Part shown: positions 15,745 through 24,576 of the stretch, in pieces | Layout: every line of letters begins with the position of its first letter | How positions within the stretch are numbered: the first letter of the stretch is position 1 | Assembly (NCBI GenBank): GCA_045801465.1 | Contig: JBJMSU010000064.1 | Location: forward strand, 1 to 43,091 | Reading direction: 5' to 3' | From: DATFWC01 sp045801465 | Lineage (GTDB): Bacteria > Pseudomonadota > Alphaproteobacteria > Rhizobiales > Xanthobacteraceae | Length of the DNA: 43,091 nt | Made by a program: the position numbers and the translations under genes | The notes under the pieces: generated by a model | The model's database searches: none | The model's input: the letters and a program-made list of their open reading frames with translations, nothing else | Told to the model about the DNA's origin: nothing

Positions 15745-16230
15745 TTAATTCAGTTTGGTCTTGAGGTCCCTGATGCCGCGGGCGATCAGCTCGTCGGCGA
15801 CCTTGCCCTTGGTGCTGTCGGCCAGAATGGTCGTCGCGGCAGCGACTGCGGCGTCGGCCGCCGCGGCGCGCACCTCGGCGAGCGCCTGCGCCTCGGCTTG
15901 GGTGATCTTGGTTTCCGCCATCTTGGTGCGCCGCGCGATGAACTCTTCCATCTTGGCTTTGGCTTCGGCGGCGACGCGCTCCGCCTCGGTCCTGGCGCTG
16001 CCGATGATCGCCTCCGCATCCCGTTCGGCTTCGCTGTGCCGGCGCCGATATTCGGCGAGCAGCTTCTGGGCCTCCTCCTTGAGCCGCAGCGCTTCGTCGA
16101 GCTCGGCCTTGATGCGCGCGCTGCGCTGGTCGAGCGCATCGAGGATGCTGCGGTGCAGGCCCATGTAGAGCGCGATCGCGACAAAGATGATGAAGGCGAC
16201 CGCGACCCAGAATTCGGCGTTGATGGTCAT
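15745..16230 (-). CDS. atpF: F0F1 ATP synthase subunit b
   Basis: The 161-residue subunit has one N-terminal membrane helix (AEFWVAVAFIIFVAIALYMG) and a long charged helix (residues ~30-150, EAQKLLAEYRRRHSEAERDA and onward) that forms half of the peripheral stalk joining the membrane rotor housing to F1. GAGGATG lies 5-11 bases before ATG 16230. Its start is 10 bases from the stop of the b' gene. It is the last gene of the F0 operon; the F1 genes are elsewhere, as in other alphaproteobacteria. Confidence 0.96.
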   Translation of the reverse strand: MTINAEFWVAVAFIIFVAIALYMGLHRSILDALDQRSARIKAELDEALRLKEEAQKLLAEYRRRHSEAERDAEAIIGSARTEAERVAAEAKAKMEEFIARRTKMAETKITQAEAQALAEVRAAAADAAVAAATTILADSTKGKVADELIARGIRDLKTKLN

Positions 16231-16240
16231 CGCTGCATCC

Positions 16241-16777
16241 TCAGCGCTTGAGCACGGAGTCGACGGCGGTCTCTACCGCCTTGCCGGCGGGCGAGGAGCC
16301 GATCAGTCGTTCGACGATCGCCGCGGTGGCGTCGATCGCGATGCCGCGCACATTGGCGAGCGCCGCCTGCTTGGTAGCCGAGATGATTCTCTCGGCTTCC
16401 TCGAGCTTGGCGTTGAGCTCGCCCTCCAGGACCTTGCGGGTCCGCTCCGCTTCAGCGTTGAGCTTGCCGCGGGTCTCGTTGGCGATGGTCTGGGCGCGAC
16501 CGCGCGCGTCGGCCAGCGCCTTCTCGTACGCTGCGAGCTCGGCGTCCGACTCCTCGCGCAGCCGCTGCGCGGCCTTGAGATCGTCCTCGATGCGTGACCG
16601 CCGCTCGGCCAGGATGGTGCCGATCCGCGGCAGCGCCAGCTTGGACATGATGAGATAGAGCGCAACGAAAAAGACCGCGAACCACACGAGCTGCGACGCG
16701 AACGTCTCTTTCTGGAAGGGGGGAAACGCCCCCTTGTGGCCCTGGGCGGGCACTTCCGTGTGCGCTGCTGTTGCCAT
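16241..16777 (-). CDS. atpF2: F0F1 ATP synthase subunit b'
   Basis: The 178-residue paralog of subunit b has a longer N-terminus (AHTEVPAQGHKGAFPPFQ), one membrane helix (LVWFAVFFVALYLIMSKLAL) and a Glu/Arg/Ala-rich helical stalk. In alphaproteobacteria and other photosynthetic-lineage groups, b and b' form a heterodimeric peripheral stalk in place of the b2 homodimer. CGGAG is 10 bases before ATG 16777. It lies between the c and b subunit genes, the standard order. Confidence 0.95.
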   Translation of the reverse strand: MATAAHTEVPAQGHKGAFPPFQKETFASQLVWFAVFFVALYLIMSKLALPRIGTILAERRSRIEDDLKAAQRLREESDAELAAYEKALADARGRAQTIANETRGKLNAEAERTRKVLEGELNAKLEEAERIISATKQAALANVRGIAIDATAAIVERLIGSSPAGKAVETAVDSVLKR

Positions 16778-16816
16778 TGCTTCAGGGCTCCGATGTCGCG
16801 GGCGGTCTCACCGACC

Positions 16817-17044
16817 TCACAGCGCGAACAGCAGCAGCAGGGCGATCAGCAGCGAGAAGATGCCGAGCGCTTCCGTCACCGCGAAGCCGAAGATCAGGTT
16901 GGCGAACTGGCCCTGGGCGGCGGACGGGTTGCGCAGCGCGGCGGCGAGGTAGTGGCCGAAGATGGTGCCGACGCCGACGCCGGCCCCGCCCATGCCGATG
17001 CAAGCAATGCCGGCGCCGATCATTTTTGCGGCCGTGGGATCCAT
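16817..17044 (-). CDS. atpE: F0F1 ATP synthase subunit c
   Basis: The 75-residue proteolipid has two membrane helices: helix 1 with the GMGGAGVGVGTIFG glycine run that packs the c-ring, the polar loop RNPSAAQGQ, and helix 2 GFAVTEALGIFSLLIALLL with Glu58 as the H+-binding carboxylate. The surroundings lack the Na+-site residues, so proton coupling is expected. AGGAG is 8 bases upstream of ATG 17044. Confidence 0.97.
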   Translation of the reverse strand: MDPTAAKMIGAGIACIGMGGAGVGVGTIFGHYLAAALRNPSAAQGQFANLIFGFAVTEALGIFSLLIALLLLFAL

Positions 17045-17087
17045 GAGAAAAGCTCCTGTTCGAGGTTGTGAAAGGGTCGCACCGCGC

Positions 17088-17837
17088 TCAATGGCCCGGG
17101 TGAATCGCGTCGTTGAGATAGATGCAGGTGAGGATGGCGAACACATAGGCCTGCAGCACGGCCACCAGCAGCTCGAGCGCGGTAAGCGCCACGGTGAGCG
17201 CCAACGGCAGCACGGCGCCGGCATACCCGAGAATGCCCCAGGCTCCCAGCAGGCCAATGAAGCCGGCGAACACTTTCAGCGTGATATGGCCGGCCAGCAT
17301 GTTGGCGAACAGTCGCACGCTGTGCGAGATCGGGCGCGAGAGGAACGACATCACCTCGATCGCGGTCACCAGGGGGAGGATGTAGATCGGAATGCCGCTC
17401 GGCACGAACAGCTTGAAGAAGGAGAGGCCGTTTCTCCACAAGCCGTAGACGATCACGGTGAGAAAGACCATCAGCGCCAGCGACGCCGTAATCACGATAT
17501 GCGTCGTCACGGTGAACGAGTATGGGAGCAAGCCGATGAGGTTGATGAACAGCACGAACATGAAGATCGAGAACACGAAGGGAAAGAACCGCATCCCTTC
17601 GGTTCCCGCGGTGCTGCGCACGGTATCGGCCACGAACTCATAGGACATCTCGGCGATCGACTGCAGCCGCCCGGGTACCAGACTGCGCTGCCGCGTCGCG
17701 CCGATCAGCAGGAGCGAGATGCCGGCCACGGCGATCAGCATGAACAGCGCCGAGTTGGTGAAGGCGATCTCGTGCCCGCCGATATGGCCGAGCGTGAAAT
17801 ACCTGACGATATTGAACTGGTGGATGGGGTCGTCCAT
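17088..17837 (-). CDS. atpB: F0F1 ATP synthase subunit a
   Basis: The 249-residue stator channel protein spans the inner membrane with several helices and includes the conserved SRPISHSVRLFANMLAGH helix, in which Arg175 is the essential residue facing the c-ring. It begins MDDPIHQFNIVRYF, matching the MADPIHQF-type start of Rhizobiales homologs, so ATG 17837 is preferred to the in-frame TTG at 17855. The gene follows atpI by 55 bp and precedes atpE by 43 bp. Confidence 0.96.
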   Translation of the reverse strand: MDDPIHQFNIVRYFTLGHIGGHEIAFTNSALFMLIAVAGISLLLIGATRQRSLVPGRLQSIAEMSYEFVADTVRSTAGTEGMRFFPFVFSIFMFVLFINLIGLLPYSFTVTTHIVITASLALMVFLTVIVYGLWRNGLSFFKLFVPSGIPIYILPLVTAIEVMSFLSRPISHSVRLFANMLAGHITLKVFAGFIGLLGAWGILGYAGAVLPLALTVALTALELLVAVLQAYVFAILTCIYLNDAIHPGH

Positions 17838-17892
17838 GACCGGAGCAGTCCTCAAACCTCACGTGCCGTCGGTCCCTCAAGTCCGGAGCGCA

Positions 17893-18261
17893 TTACTTCC
17901 GTTGTCTGCCGTCCGGCGGGCTTGCCATCACTCCGGCCGAGCGCATGACGTTGAGAACGCCCGCTGCGAACCCGAGCAACAGGAAGACGATCAGGCCCCA
18001 CGGCGATGTTCCAAGCCAGCGGTCGGCGAGCCATCCGAGGATAACCCCGATGACGACGCCCCCGACGAGCTCGGCTGACAGCCGCATGCCGCGGGCGAAC
18101 GCCGACATGTCGGCGTTCGATCGCGACGCCGAGCCGGTTTCGACGTCCCGGCGCGAACCAACCTGGTCCAGCCGTTCGCCGAGACTCCGGAGCCTCGCGG
18201 AGAGAGCGGCCTCTTCGGCAGCCTGGGAGTCCCTGTCGTTTCCGCGCGTGCCGTTGCTCAT
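17893..18261 (-). CDS. atpI: AtpI-type F0F1 assembly protein
   Basis: The 122-residue protein heads the F0 operon. It has a charged cytoplasmic N-terminal half (~70 residues, including LRSLGERLDQVGSR) and two membrane helices (LSAELVGGVVIGVILGWLAD and WGLIVFLLLGFAAGVLNVMR), the AtpI/AtpQ layout. AtpI assists c-ring assembly and, in some bacteria, Mg2+ handling; it is not part of the final enzyme. ATG 18261 is chosen because the longer in-frame ORF upstream lacks conserved sequence. Confidence 0.93.
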   Translation of the reverse strand: MSNGTRGNDRDSQAAEEAALSARLRSLGERLDQVGSRRDVETGSASRSNADMSAFARGMRLSAELVGGVVIGVILGWLADRWLGTSPWGLIVFLLLGFAAGVLNVMRSAGVMASPPDGRQRK

Positions 18262-18559
18262 GTCCCGACACCCGCAACGCCGGGCAGATCCCCGCCGCTT
18301 TCCAAAGCCGGGCGGACCATACTGAGCGCGAGCCGGCCCTGTCAAGAATCGGCCAATTTCCCGTAACCAGTTGGCCTTGAAGCACATTGTTGCCGTCGCG
18401 CGGATCCGCCGCAGCGGCCGTTCGCGCACGACTGCGGCGCGTTCGAACAACATCCACCAACTTTGCGTTCTCCGTCGTAAGCTCTGTGGTAGCATTGCCG
18501 CTGGCATGCCGCCGCAGAGATGCGCGCATTTCCGCGCGGCACCGCCGATGGAGGACATC
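18262..18559. promoter_or_regulatory. Divergent promoter region of the F0 operon
   Basis: These 298 bases separate atpI (minus) from a small secreted-protein gene (plus) and must hold both promoters. I could not choose -35/-10 pairs with confidence and saw no inverted repeat stronger than chance. Confidence 0.4.
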
Positions 18560-19006
18560 ATGCTGCGCATGATATTGATGCTCGCGACCCTCACGGTTAT
18601 GCCCGCCGCCCATGCCCAGACGGCGACCCCCGACAGCGAGAACGGGCGCTTTACGTTCAACCAGGTTACGGACGGATTGCTTCGCCTCGACACGCGAACC
18701 GGACAGGTCTCGCTGTGCAGCAACCGCACGGCCGGCTGGACCTGTCAGGCCGTGCCGGACGAGCGGGCGGCGCTCGAGGGCGAGATCGCGCGGCTGCAAA
18801 GCGAGAATGCGACGCTGAAAAAGGAGATGATCGCCCGCGCCGTCCCGCTGCCGGGCGGCACCAAGAGCGAGCAGAAGCCGCAGATCGAGCTCAAGCTGCC
18901 GAGCGAAGCCGACGTGGACCGGCTGATGACGTTCATGGAACGCATCTGGCGCCGCCTCATCGAGATGGTCCAGAACGTCCAGAAAGAGATCGACAAGAAA
19001 GGCTAG
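18560..19006 (+). CDS. Secreted protein with coiled coil, unknown function
   Basis: The 148-residue product starts at ATG 18560, 5 bases after GGAGG, with a signal peptide MLRMILMLATLTVMPAAHAQ. The mature part has a region FTFNQVTDGLLRLDTRTGQV ending in a Cys pair (SLCSN, WTCQA) that may form a disulfide, then a predicted coiled coil (ERAALEGEIARLQSENATLK) and a Lys/Glu-rich C-terminal helix. Similar short secreted proteins are common in Rhizobiales, but I know of no function. YjbQ begins 20 bp after it on the same strand. Confidence 0.8.
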   Translation: MLRMILMLATLTVMPAAHAQTATPDSENGRFTFNQVTDGLLRLDTRTGQVSLCSNRTAGWTCQAVPDERAALEGEIARLQSENATLKKEMIARAVPLPGGTKSEQKPQIELKLPSEADVDRLMTFMERIWRRLIEMVQNVQKEIDKKG

Positions 19007-19026
19007 GTCCGCCGCGAACCATCGCC

Positions 19027-19503
19027 ATGCAGGGCCGTCTCTCCCCCGCGAAAACGACGGCCGCCGACGTCGTCGTGACCGCAACCTTGACGCTCGAGAC
19101 GCGCCGGGAGGGTTTCTCCGAAATCACCGCCGACCTCACCCGTTTTCTCGCCGAGATCGAAGCCGGCGACGGGGCGCTGCTGCTCTATCTGCGCCACACG
19201 TCCGCGTCGTTGGTCATCCAGGAGAACGCCGATCCGGACGTGCGCACCGACCTGACCACCGCGTTGCGACGTCTGGCGCCGGCGGATGCCGGCTGGGTGC
19301 ACGACACGGAGGGAGCCGATGACATGCCGGCACACGTCAAAACCATGCTGACGGGCGTATCGCTGCACGTCCCGGTGACGGCGGGCAAGCTCGAGCTCGG
19401 GACCTGGCAGGGCGTTTATCTGGCCGAGCACCGGGCGCAGCCGCACCGTCGCGAGGTGATCCTGCAATTCATCGGCGGCCGCAAGGATGCGCGAAGAAGC
19501 TGA
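19027..19503 (+). CDS. yjbQ: YjbQ/UPF0047 family protein
   Basis: The 158-residue protein has the family motifs LLYLRHTSASLVIQENADPD (with the conserved His and Asn/Asp), HDTEGADDMPAH (second His) and the closing LAEHRAQPHRREVILQF. Conserved His residues line a small metal-binding pocket. Homologs complement thiamine-phosphate synthase mutants weakly, hence the name secondary thiamine-phosphate synthase; the true role is unsettled. No thiamine genes are nearby. The ribosome site is weak, and close spacing to the gene before suggests co-transcription. Confidence 0.92.
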   Translation: MQGRLSPAKTTAADVVVTATLTLETRREGFSEITADLTRFLAEIEAGDGALLLYLRHTSASLVIQENADPDVRTDLTTALRRLAPADAGWVHDTEGADDMPAHVKTMLTGVSLHVPVTAGKLELGTWQGVYLAEHRAQPHRREVILQFIGGRKDARRS

Positions 19504-19508
19504 AGCCT

Positions 19509-19736
19509 TTACCGCGTCGCGCGTGCGAACCAGAACAGCGTCACCGCGAACACGATCATCGCCGCCTGGATCGGCATATAGGAGCCGAGCGGCAGGTCGA
19601 GCAGCGGCACGACGATCTTGTTGAGCGACTTCATGAACATGTTGGTCACGAAGAACAAGGCGAGCCACGCGCCGAACATCACCAACATGAGGTTTTTGAA
19701 CCTCGGCCAGTGCGTCCACAGATAGACCGTCAGCAT
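19509..19736 (-). CDS. DUF4212 small subunit of a sodium:solute symporter
   Basis: The 75-residue protein has two membrane helices: FKNLMLVMFGAWLALFFVTNMF and a second from PLGSYMPIQAAMIVFAVTLFWF. The Phe/Pro-Leu-Gly-(Ser/Phe)-(Tyr/Trp) element before helix 2 is the family mark. DUF4212 proteins accompany SLC5-type carriers for acetate and related acids. Here no separate large carrier gene follows; the only SLC5 domain nearby is in the sensor kinase at 21058-24576, so this is an orphan subunit. It converges with yjbQ, five bases apart. Confidence 0.8.
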   Translation of the reverse strand: MLTVYLWTHWPRFKNLMLVMFGAWLALFFVTNMFMKSLNKIVVPLLDLPLGSYMPIQAAMIVFAVTLFWFARATR

Positions 19737-20280
19737 CGTTCAGCCCTCGTCTCAGTCCGGTCGCTCCGACCGTCTGCCCAGGTGGTAACCTGCAGAGGGC
19801 TCTTTCGTATGTGACCGCCGTCACAGGCGAAAAGAAACTCTCCGCGGCCGCAAAGGCAGGCCTTGCGGTGGCCTTCCCCCGCGCCTGGAGCAAGTGTTGG
19901 GCCAAATGGTTAACGAGAGCTAACCAATGTGACCGGATGATTACGTATGTTGCCTCGACGCAACACTGCGGCAGTGGCCCCGTGTTGCGGTGTGGGGCAA
20001 GGACGAACGGGGAAATTCGCCTATCGGAAAACGAGAACATGAGCGCGATCAAACGCATAGCGATGCCTGAGCTCGGCCGCGCGAAGGTGAGATCCGTGTC
20101 ACGCCGGACGGTCGAGCTGGCCGGCTGGGCATAAGCCTCCGGCGGGCGAAAATTCTTCGGCGCCGGTACCACATCTTGGGTGCTGCGGGAGGTGGTGCTT
20201 GGCGCTTGCACAGCAATCCTTGCGGTTGGACAATGCAGCGCCACGACGGGCGGCACAACGCGGCAGAAGGGGCGCGTCGG
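19737..20280. promoter_or_regulatory. 544-bp divergent region upstream of the CrbR-like regulator
   Basis: The region separates the DUF4212 gene (minus) from the response regulator (plus). It contains a perfect 8-bp dyad CGCAACAC (19959-19966) / GTGTTGCG (19982-19989) with a 15-base spacer, a candidate operator. Open frames here (for example 19811-20134 plus) have no family features. Part of 20176-20280 may code if an earlier start of the regulator is used. Confidence 0.4.
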
Positions 20281-20955
20281 TTGAGTGACACGACGGCTTA
20301 CCGGCTGGTCATCGCCGATGACCATCCCTTGTTTCGCGGCGCGCTGCGCGAGGCGGTATCGGGGCCTTTTGCCGGCGCCGACATTGCGGAGGCGGGCTCG
20401 TTCGACGAAGTCGTGCAGCTGCTCGATCGCAGCGGCGAGGTCGACCTCGTTCTCCTCGACCTGGCAATGCCCGGGGTGCGCGGGTTTTCCGGCCTGATGT
20501 ATCTGCGCGCGCAATATCCGAGCGTCCCGGTGGTCGTCGTCTCGGCCAACGACGATCCGGCGGTGATCCGCCGTTGCATGGAATTCGGGGCCTCCGGCTT
20601 CATCCCCAAGGCGCTCGGGGTGGAGCCGATTCGCGCCGCCATCTCGCGCGTCCTCACCGGCGGGATCTGGACTCCCCCCGACGTGAACCTCGAAACCGCG
20701 ACCGACCCGGCGACGGCCAAGCTGGTTCAGCGCCTTGCGACCCTGACGCCGCAGCAGGTGCGGGTCCTGATGATGCTGTCGGAGGGACTTCTCAACAAGC
20801 AGATCGCCTACGAGTTGAGCGTCTCGGAGGCGACCGTGAAGGCGCACGTCTCGGCGATCCTGCAGAAGCTCGGCGTGGAAAGCCGCACGCAGGCCGTGAT
20901 CGCGGCCGCCCGGATCGAAGCCGGCCAGTGGCCGCAGCCAGCCCCAAGTGGGTGA
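20281..20955 (+). CDS. LuxR/NarL-type response regulator, CrbR-like
   Basis: The 224-residue protein has a receiver domain (RLVIADDHPLFRGALREAV, phospho-acceptor Asp60 in LVLLDLAMPG, Lys in GFIPKA) and a LuxR-type helix-turn-helix (LTPQQVRVLMMLSEGLLNKQ, SVSEATVKAHVSAILQKLGV). With the SLC5-kinase hybrid next door it forms a CrbS/CrbR (MctS/MctR)-type pair, which in other proteobacteria turns on acetyl-CoA synthetase and acetate carriers. AAGGGG is 8 bases before TTG 20281; an ATG at 20233 in frame would add 16 residues. No acs or actP gene is in the window. Confidence 0.9.
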   Translation: MSDTTAYRLVIADDHPLFRGALREAVSGPFAGADIAEAGSFDEVVQLLDRSGEVDLVLLDLAMPGVRGFSGLMYLRAQYPSVPVVVVSANDDPAVIRRCMEFGASGFIPKALGVEPIRAAISRVLTGGIWTPPDVNLETATDPATAKLVQRLATLTPQQVRVLMMLSEGLLNKQIAYELSVSEATVKAHVSAILQKLGVESRTQAVIAAARIEAGQWPQPAPSG

Positions 20956-21057
20956 GTGGGGAATGGCGAGCAGCGAATGGCGTATGGTGACCAGTGAGTA
21001 GCGATAGCGAGCAGCGGGTAACCTGAGGCGGAGCCATGCCCATTCGCCATTCGCCTC
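20956..21057. repeat. Degenerate short repeats and hairpin between convergent regulator and kinase genes
   Basis: Imperfect copies of GCGAGCAGCGAATGG-like units occupy 20960-21025, and GAATGGCGA (20962-20970) can pair with the TCGCCATTC at about 21046-21054. This could serve as a bidirectional transcript end for the two convergent genes. Confidence 0.4.
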
Positions 21058-24000
21058 TTATTCCGCCGCCACCCGGTGCACCCGCCACTGCGCCAGCAGC
21101 GCACGCAGCGCCGCCGGCCGCACCGGTTTGTTGAGCACCTGGATGTTGCGCGCGCGGGCCTCCTCGCGCACGTGAGGACTGCGGTCGGCGGTGATCAGGA
21201 TCGCCGGCAGGTCGCGACCGAAGCGCCACCGCAGCTGCACGATCGCCTCGATGCCGTTGCCCTCGTCCAGGTGGTAGTCGACGAGCAGACCCTGCGGCAT
21301 CGTCTTGGCTTCGCCGAGCGCCGAGACTGCGGATTTCAAATCCGCTGCCTTGAACACGGTGCAGCCCCAGCCGCCGAGCAACGTTTCCATGCCGTCGAGA
21401 ATTTGCGGATCGTTGTCGATGCAGAGCACGATCATGCCGGCCAGTTGCCCGCCGTCGGCGCGCCGCGGCTCGCGCCCGCGCGCCTCGCCGGGCAGGGCCG
21501 GGGCGAGCGGCACCTCGACGCAAAAGTGCGACCCGCGTCCCGGGATGGACGTCAGATCCACCTCGTGATGGAGCACACGGGCAATCCGTTCCACGATCGA
21601 CAGGCCGAGCCCCAGCCCGCGCGCAATCCTGGCGCCCTGCTCGAGCCGATGAAACTCCTTGAAGATCGCCTTTTTCTTCGATTGCGGGATGCCGACGCCG
21701 GTATCGTAGACGTTGATGCTGAGCCGTTTGGCGTTGCGGCGGCAGCCGACCAGCACGCTTCCCTTCGGGGTGTACTTGATGGCGTTGGAGATGAGGTTCT
21801 GCAGCAGCCGACGCAGCAAGCGGCGGTCCGAGCGCACGGCGAGCGAGCAGCCCACGAACACCAGTTCGAGCCCTTTCGCCCGCGCCAGCGGAGCGAATTC
21901 GACTTCGAGCTGGCGCAGGATCTCGTCGATGCGGAAGCTCGCGATCTCGGGCTTGAGCGCCCCCGAATCGAGCCGTGAGATGTCGAGGAGCGCGCTCAAG
22001 ATCTCCTCGACCGCTTCCAGCGATGCGTCGAGATTCTCCACCAGCCGGGCGGTGTCGCCGCCGCCCTGGCGTTCGATCAAGCTGGTGACGTAGAGGCGGG
22101 CGGCATTGAGCGGCTGCAGGATGTCGTGGCTGGCGGCGGCGACGAAGCGGGTTTTGGAAATATTGGCCTCGTCAGCCTCCGCCTTGGCGCGCGCCAGCGC
22201 CGCATTGAGCCGGGTCAATTCCTCGGTCCGTTCCCGCACTCGCCGTTCCAGCGTTTCGTTGGCGCGCTCCAATGCTTCCGCCGCCTCGACGCTCGGCGTG
22301 ATGTCGGTGAACGTCATCACGAAGCCGCCCTCGGGCATGCGGTTGGCGCGCACTTCGACGACGAGGCCGCGCCCGACCAGGCGTTCGAGGAACGGATCGA
22401 CATCCGAGACGTAGCCGGCGATCCGCTCGCGCATGAAGGCATCGACCTCGTCGGGACCGAGCGCGTTGCGCTCCGCGTTCAGCCGCAGGATCTCGTCGAG
22501 CCGGATGCCGACGCGCACGAATTCCGGCGGCAGATCGAGGATCTCGCCGAACTGCCGGTTCCAGCAGATGAGCTGGAGGTCCTTGTCGAACACGGCGATG
22601 CCCTGGCGCACATGATCGAGCGCCGTCTGCAGGATCTCGCGGTTGTACTGGATCGCCGTATTGGCATCGTCGAGGAGCTTGAGGGCGGCTTGCGTCGAGA
22701 CGCTGCGCTTGCGCAGGAGCAGCGAGAGCACGAGCCGCGACGATGCCGCCCCGATCGCCGAGGCGAGCAGGTGCTCGGCGTAGCGCAGCAGATGGAAATC
22801 GGCATCGAGCTTGGGATCGAGGCTGATCCGCCGCGTCGAGGCGAAGCTTTCGAACGAGGTGCGCGTGCGCTCCTCGCCGAGATAGCGCGCCACCGTCGTG
22901 GTCAGCTCCTCGACGGTGACCGAGGAGCGCCACAGCCGGAAGCTGGGCGCGATCGGCGCAAGCTCGGAGGGGACGAACAGGTTTGCCTGCAGGCGCTCGA
23001 TCGAGGCCGGCGGGCGCAAGAGCGAGAATGCCACGTAGGCGAGGAGGTTGAGCGACAGGCTCCAGAAGACGCCGTGAACGAGCGGCGGCAGGTCGAGTCC
23101 GACAAGGGCCTGTGGGCGCAGCAGCGCAAAGTCCCACGGTCCGTATTTGAGGATCTGCTGACCGACGATGCCGATGTCGGCGAAGTTCGGCAGCAGGAGC
23201 GTGTAGCTCCACACGAGCAGCCCGATCGTCATGCCGGCGATGGCGCCGCGGCCGGTCCCGCGCCGCCAGAACAGTCCGCCGAAGAAGGCGGGCGCGAGCT
23301 GGGCGACGGCGGCGAACGACAACAGGCCGATCGAGGCGAGCTGCGCCTCGCCGGCCGAGCGGTAGTACATGTAGGCGAAAAAGAAGATGACGAAGATCGC
23401 CACACGGCGCACCGCCAGGAGCAGTGCGCCCATGTCGCCGCGGCCGGTGACGAAGGCTTCTCGCCGCTTGAGCACGATGGGCGCGACGATGTCGTTCGAG
23501 ACCATGATGGCGAGCGCCACCGATTCGACGATGACCATCGCGGTTGCGGCCGAAAGCCCGCCGACGAAGGCGAGGATGGTCACGACGTCGGAACCGGCGG
23601 CGAGCGGCAGGGCCAGGACGAACATGTCGCTGTCGACCTTGCCGGGCGGAAAGGTCAGGAGACCGGCGATCGCGATCGGCGCCACGAACAGGTTGATGAG
23701 AACGAGGTAGAGCGGAAACATCCAGGCGGCCCGCCTGATCTCCGCCTCGCTGTTGTTTTCGACCACCATGACGTGGAATTGCCGCGGCAGCAGCACGATC
23801 GCGAACAGCGACAGCAGTGTCATGGCGAACAGGATGCCGAGCTGCGGCTCGCCGGTGAGCACCGCGGCGATCTTCGGCTGCTCCATCGCGCGGGAGAACA
23901 GGTGGGACGGCCCATCGAACATGACGAACGTGACGAACACGCCGACCGCCAGAAAGGCGACGAGCTTCACGATCGACTCGGTCGCGATCGCCAGCATCAG

Positions 24001-24576
24001 CCCGTCCTGATGCTCGGTGGCGTCGACGTGCCGCGTCCCGAACAGCACCGCGAAGATCGCCATAGCAAAGGCGACGAACAGCGCGATATCGCCGAGCACG
24101 GGCTGCACGCCCCCGGGCGCATCCGAGATGTGCGCCAGGATGGTTCCGAGCGAGGCGGACACCGCTTTGAGCTGAAGCGCGATATAGGGGATCGTGCCGA
24201 AGATCGCGATCAACGCGACGGTCGCCGCCACGGCCTGGCCCTTGCCGTAACGCGCCGCAATGAAGTCGGCGATCGACGTGATGTTCTGCGCCTTGGCGAG
24301 CCGCACGATGCGCACGATCAGCGGCCAGCACAGCCCGATCATCAGGATCGGCCCGAGATAAATGGTCAGGAAGTCGAATCCGGTGCGCGAGGCCAGTCCG
24401 ACCGACCCGAAGAACGTCCACGAGGTGCAATAAATGGCGAGCGACAGCGGATAGATCAGGAGCTGCCAGCGATTGGCACGCTCGCGCAGGCGCATCCGGT
24501 CGCCGTAGCTCGCCACCACGAACAAGAGCCCGATATAGCCGAGCGCAACGACGATAACGGCCCAGCTTTGCAGCAT
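21058..24576 (-). CDS. SLC5 transporter-histidine kinase-receiver hybrid, CrbS-like
   Basis: The 1172-residue protein has an N-terminal SLC5/sodium:solute symporter domain (~residues 1-540, about 13 hydrophobic helices; LSLAIYCTSWTFFGSVGLAS, ITSIADFIAARYGKGQ), a linker, a PAS-like region (~630-770), and a kinase core with H-box FVAAASHDILQPLNAARLYV (His817), N-box NLISNAIKYTPKGS and G-boxes YDTGVGIP and GLGLGLSIVERIA. It ends with a receiver domain (MIVLCIDNDPQ, phospho-acceptor Asp1100 in LLVDYHLDEG). This is the CrbS/CbrA architecture, in which a carrier-like module senses or carries a small solute. TAGGAG precedes ATG 24576. It converges with its likely partner regulator. Confidence 0.93.
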   Translation of the reverse strand: MLQSWAVIVVALGYIGLLFVVASYGDRMRLRERANRWQLLIYPLSLAIYCTSWTFFGSVGLASRTGFDFLTIYLGPILMIGLCWPLIVRIVRLAKAQNITSIADFIAARYGKGQAVAATVALIAIFGTIPYIALQLKAVSASLGTILAHISDAPGGVQPVLGDIALFVAFAMAIFAVLFGTRHVDATEHQDGLMLAIATESIVKLVAFLAVGVFVTFVMFDGPSHLFSRAMEQPKIAAVLTGEPQLGILFAMTLLSLFAIVLLPRQFHVMVVENNSEAEIRRAAWMFPLYLVLINLFVAPIAIAGLLTFPPGKVDSDMFVLALPLAAGSDVVTILAFVGGLSAATAMVIVESVALAIMVSNDIVAPIVLKRREAFVTGRGDMGALLLAVRRVAIFVIFFFAYMYYRSAGEAQLASIGLLSFAAVAQLAPAFFGGLFWRRGTGRGAIAGMTIGLLVWSYTLLLPNFADIGIVGQQILKYGPWDFALLRPQALVGLDLPPLVHGVFWSLSLNLLAYVAFSLLRPPASIERLQANLFVPSELAPIAPSFRLWRSSVTVEELTTTVARYLGEERTRTSFESFASTRRISLDPKLDADFHLLRYAEHLLASAIGAASSRLVLSLLLRKRSVSTQAALKLLDDANTAIQYNREILQTALDHVRQGIAVFDKDLQLICWNRQFGEILDLPPEFVRVGIRLDEILRLNAERNALGPDEVDAFMRERIAGYVSDVDPFLERLVGRGLVVEVRANRMPEGGFVMTFTDITPSVEAAEALERANETLERRVRERTEELTRLNAALARAKAEADEANISKTRFVAAASHDILQPLNAARLYVTSLIERQGGGDTARLVENLDASLEAVEEILSALLDISRLDSGALKPEIASFRIDEILRQLEVEFAPLARAKGLELVFVGCSLAVRSDRRLLRRLLQNLISNAIKYTPKGSVLVGCRRNAKRLSINVYDTGVGIPQSKKKAIFKEFHRLEQGARIARGLGLGLSIVERIARVLHHEVDLTSIPGRGSHFCVEVPLAPALPGEARGREPRRADGGQLAGMIVLCIDNDPQILDGMETLLGGWGCTVFKAADLKSAVSALGEAKTMPQGLLVDYHLDEGNGIEAIVQLRWRFGRDLPAILITADRSPHVREEARARNIQVLNKPVRPAALRALLAQWRVHRVAAE

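Noticed and set aside
19811..20134. 107-codon plus-strand frame in the region upstream of the CrbR-like gene
   Set aside because: No conserved pattern and no ribosome site; better seen as promoter DNA.
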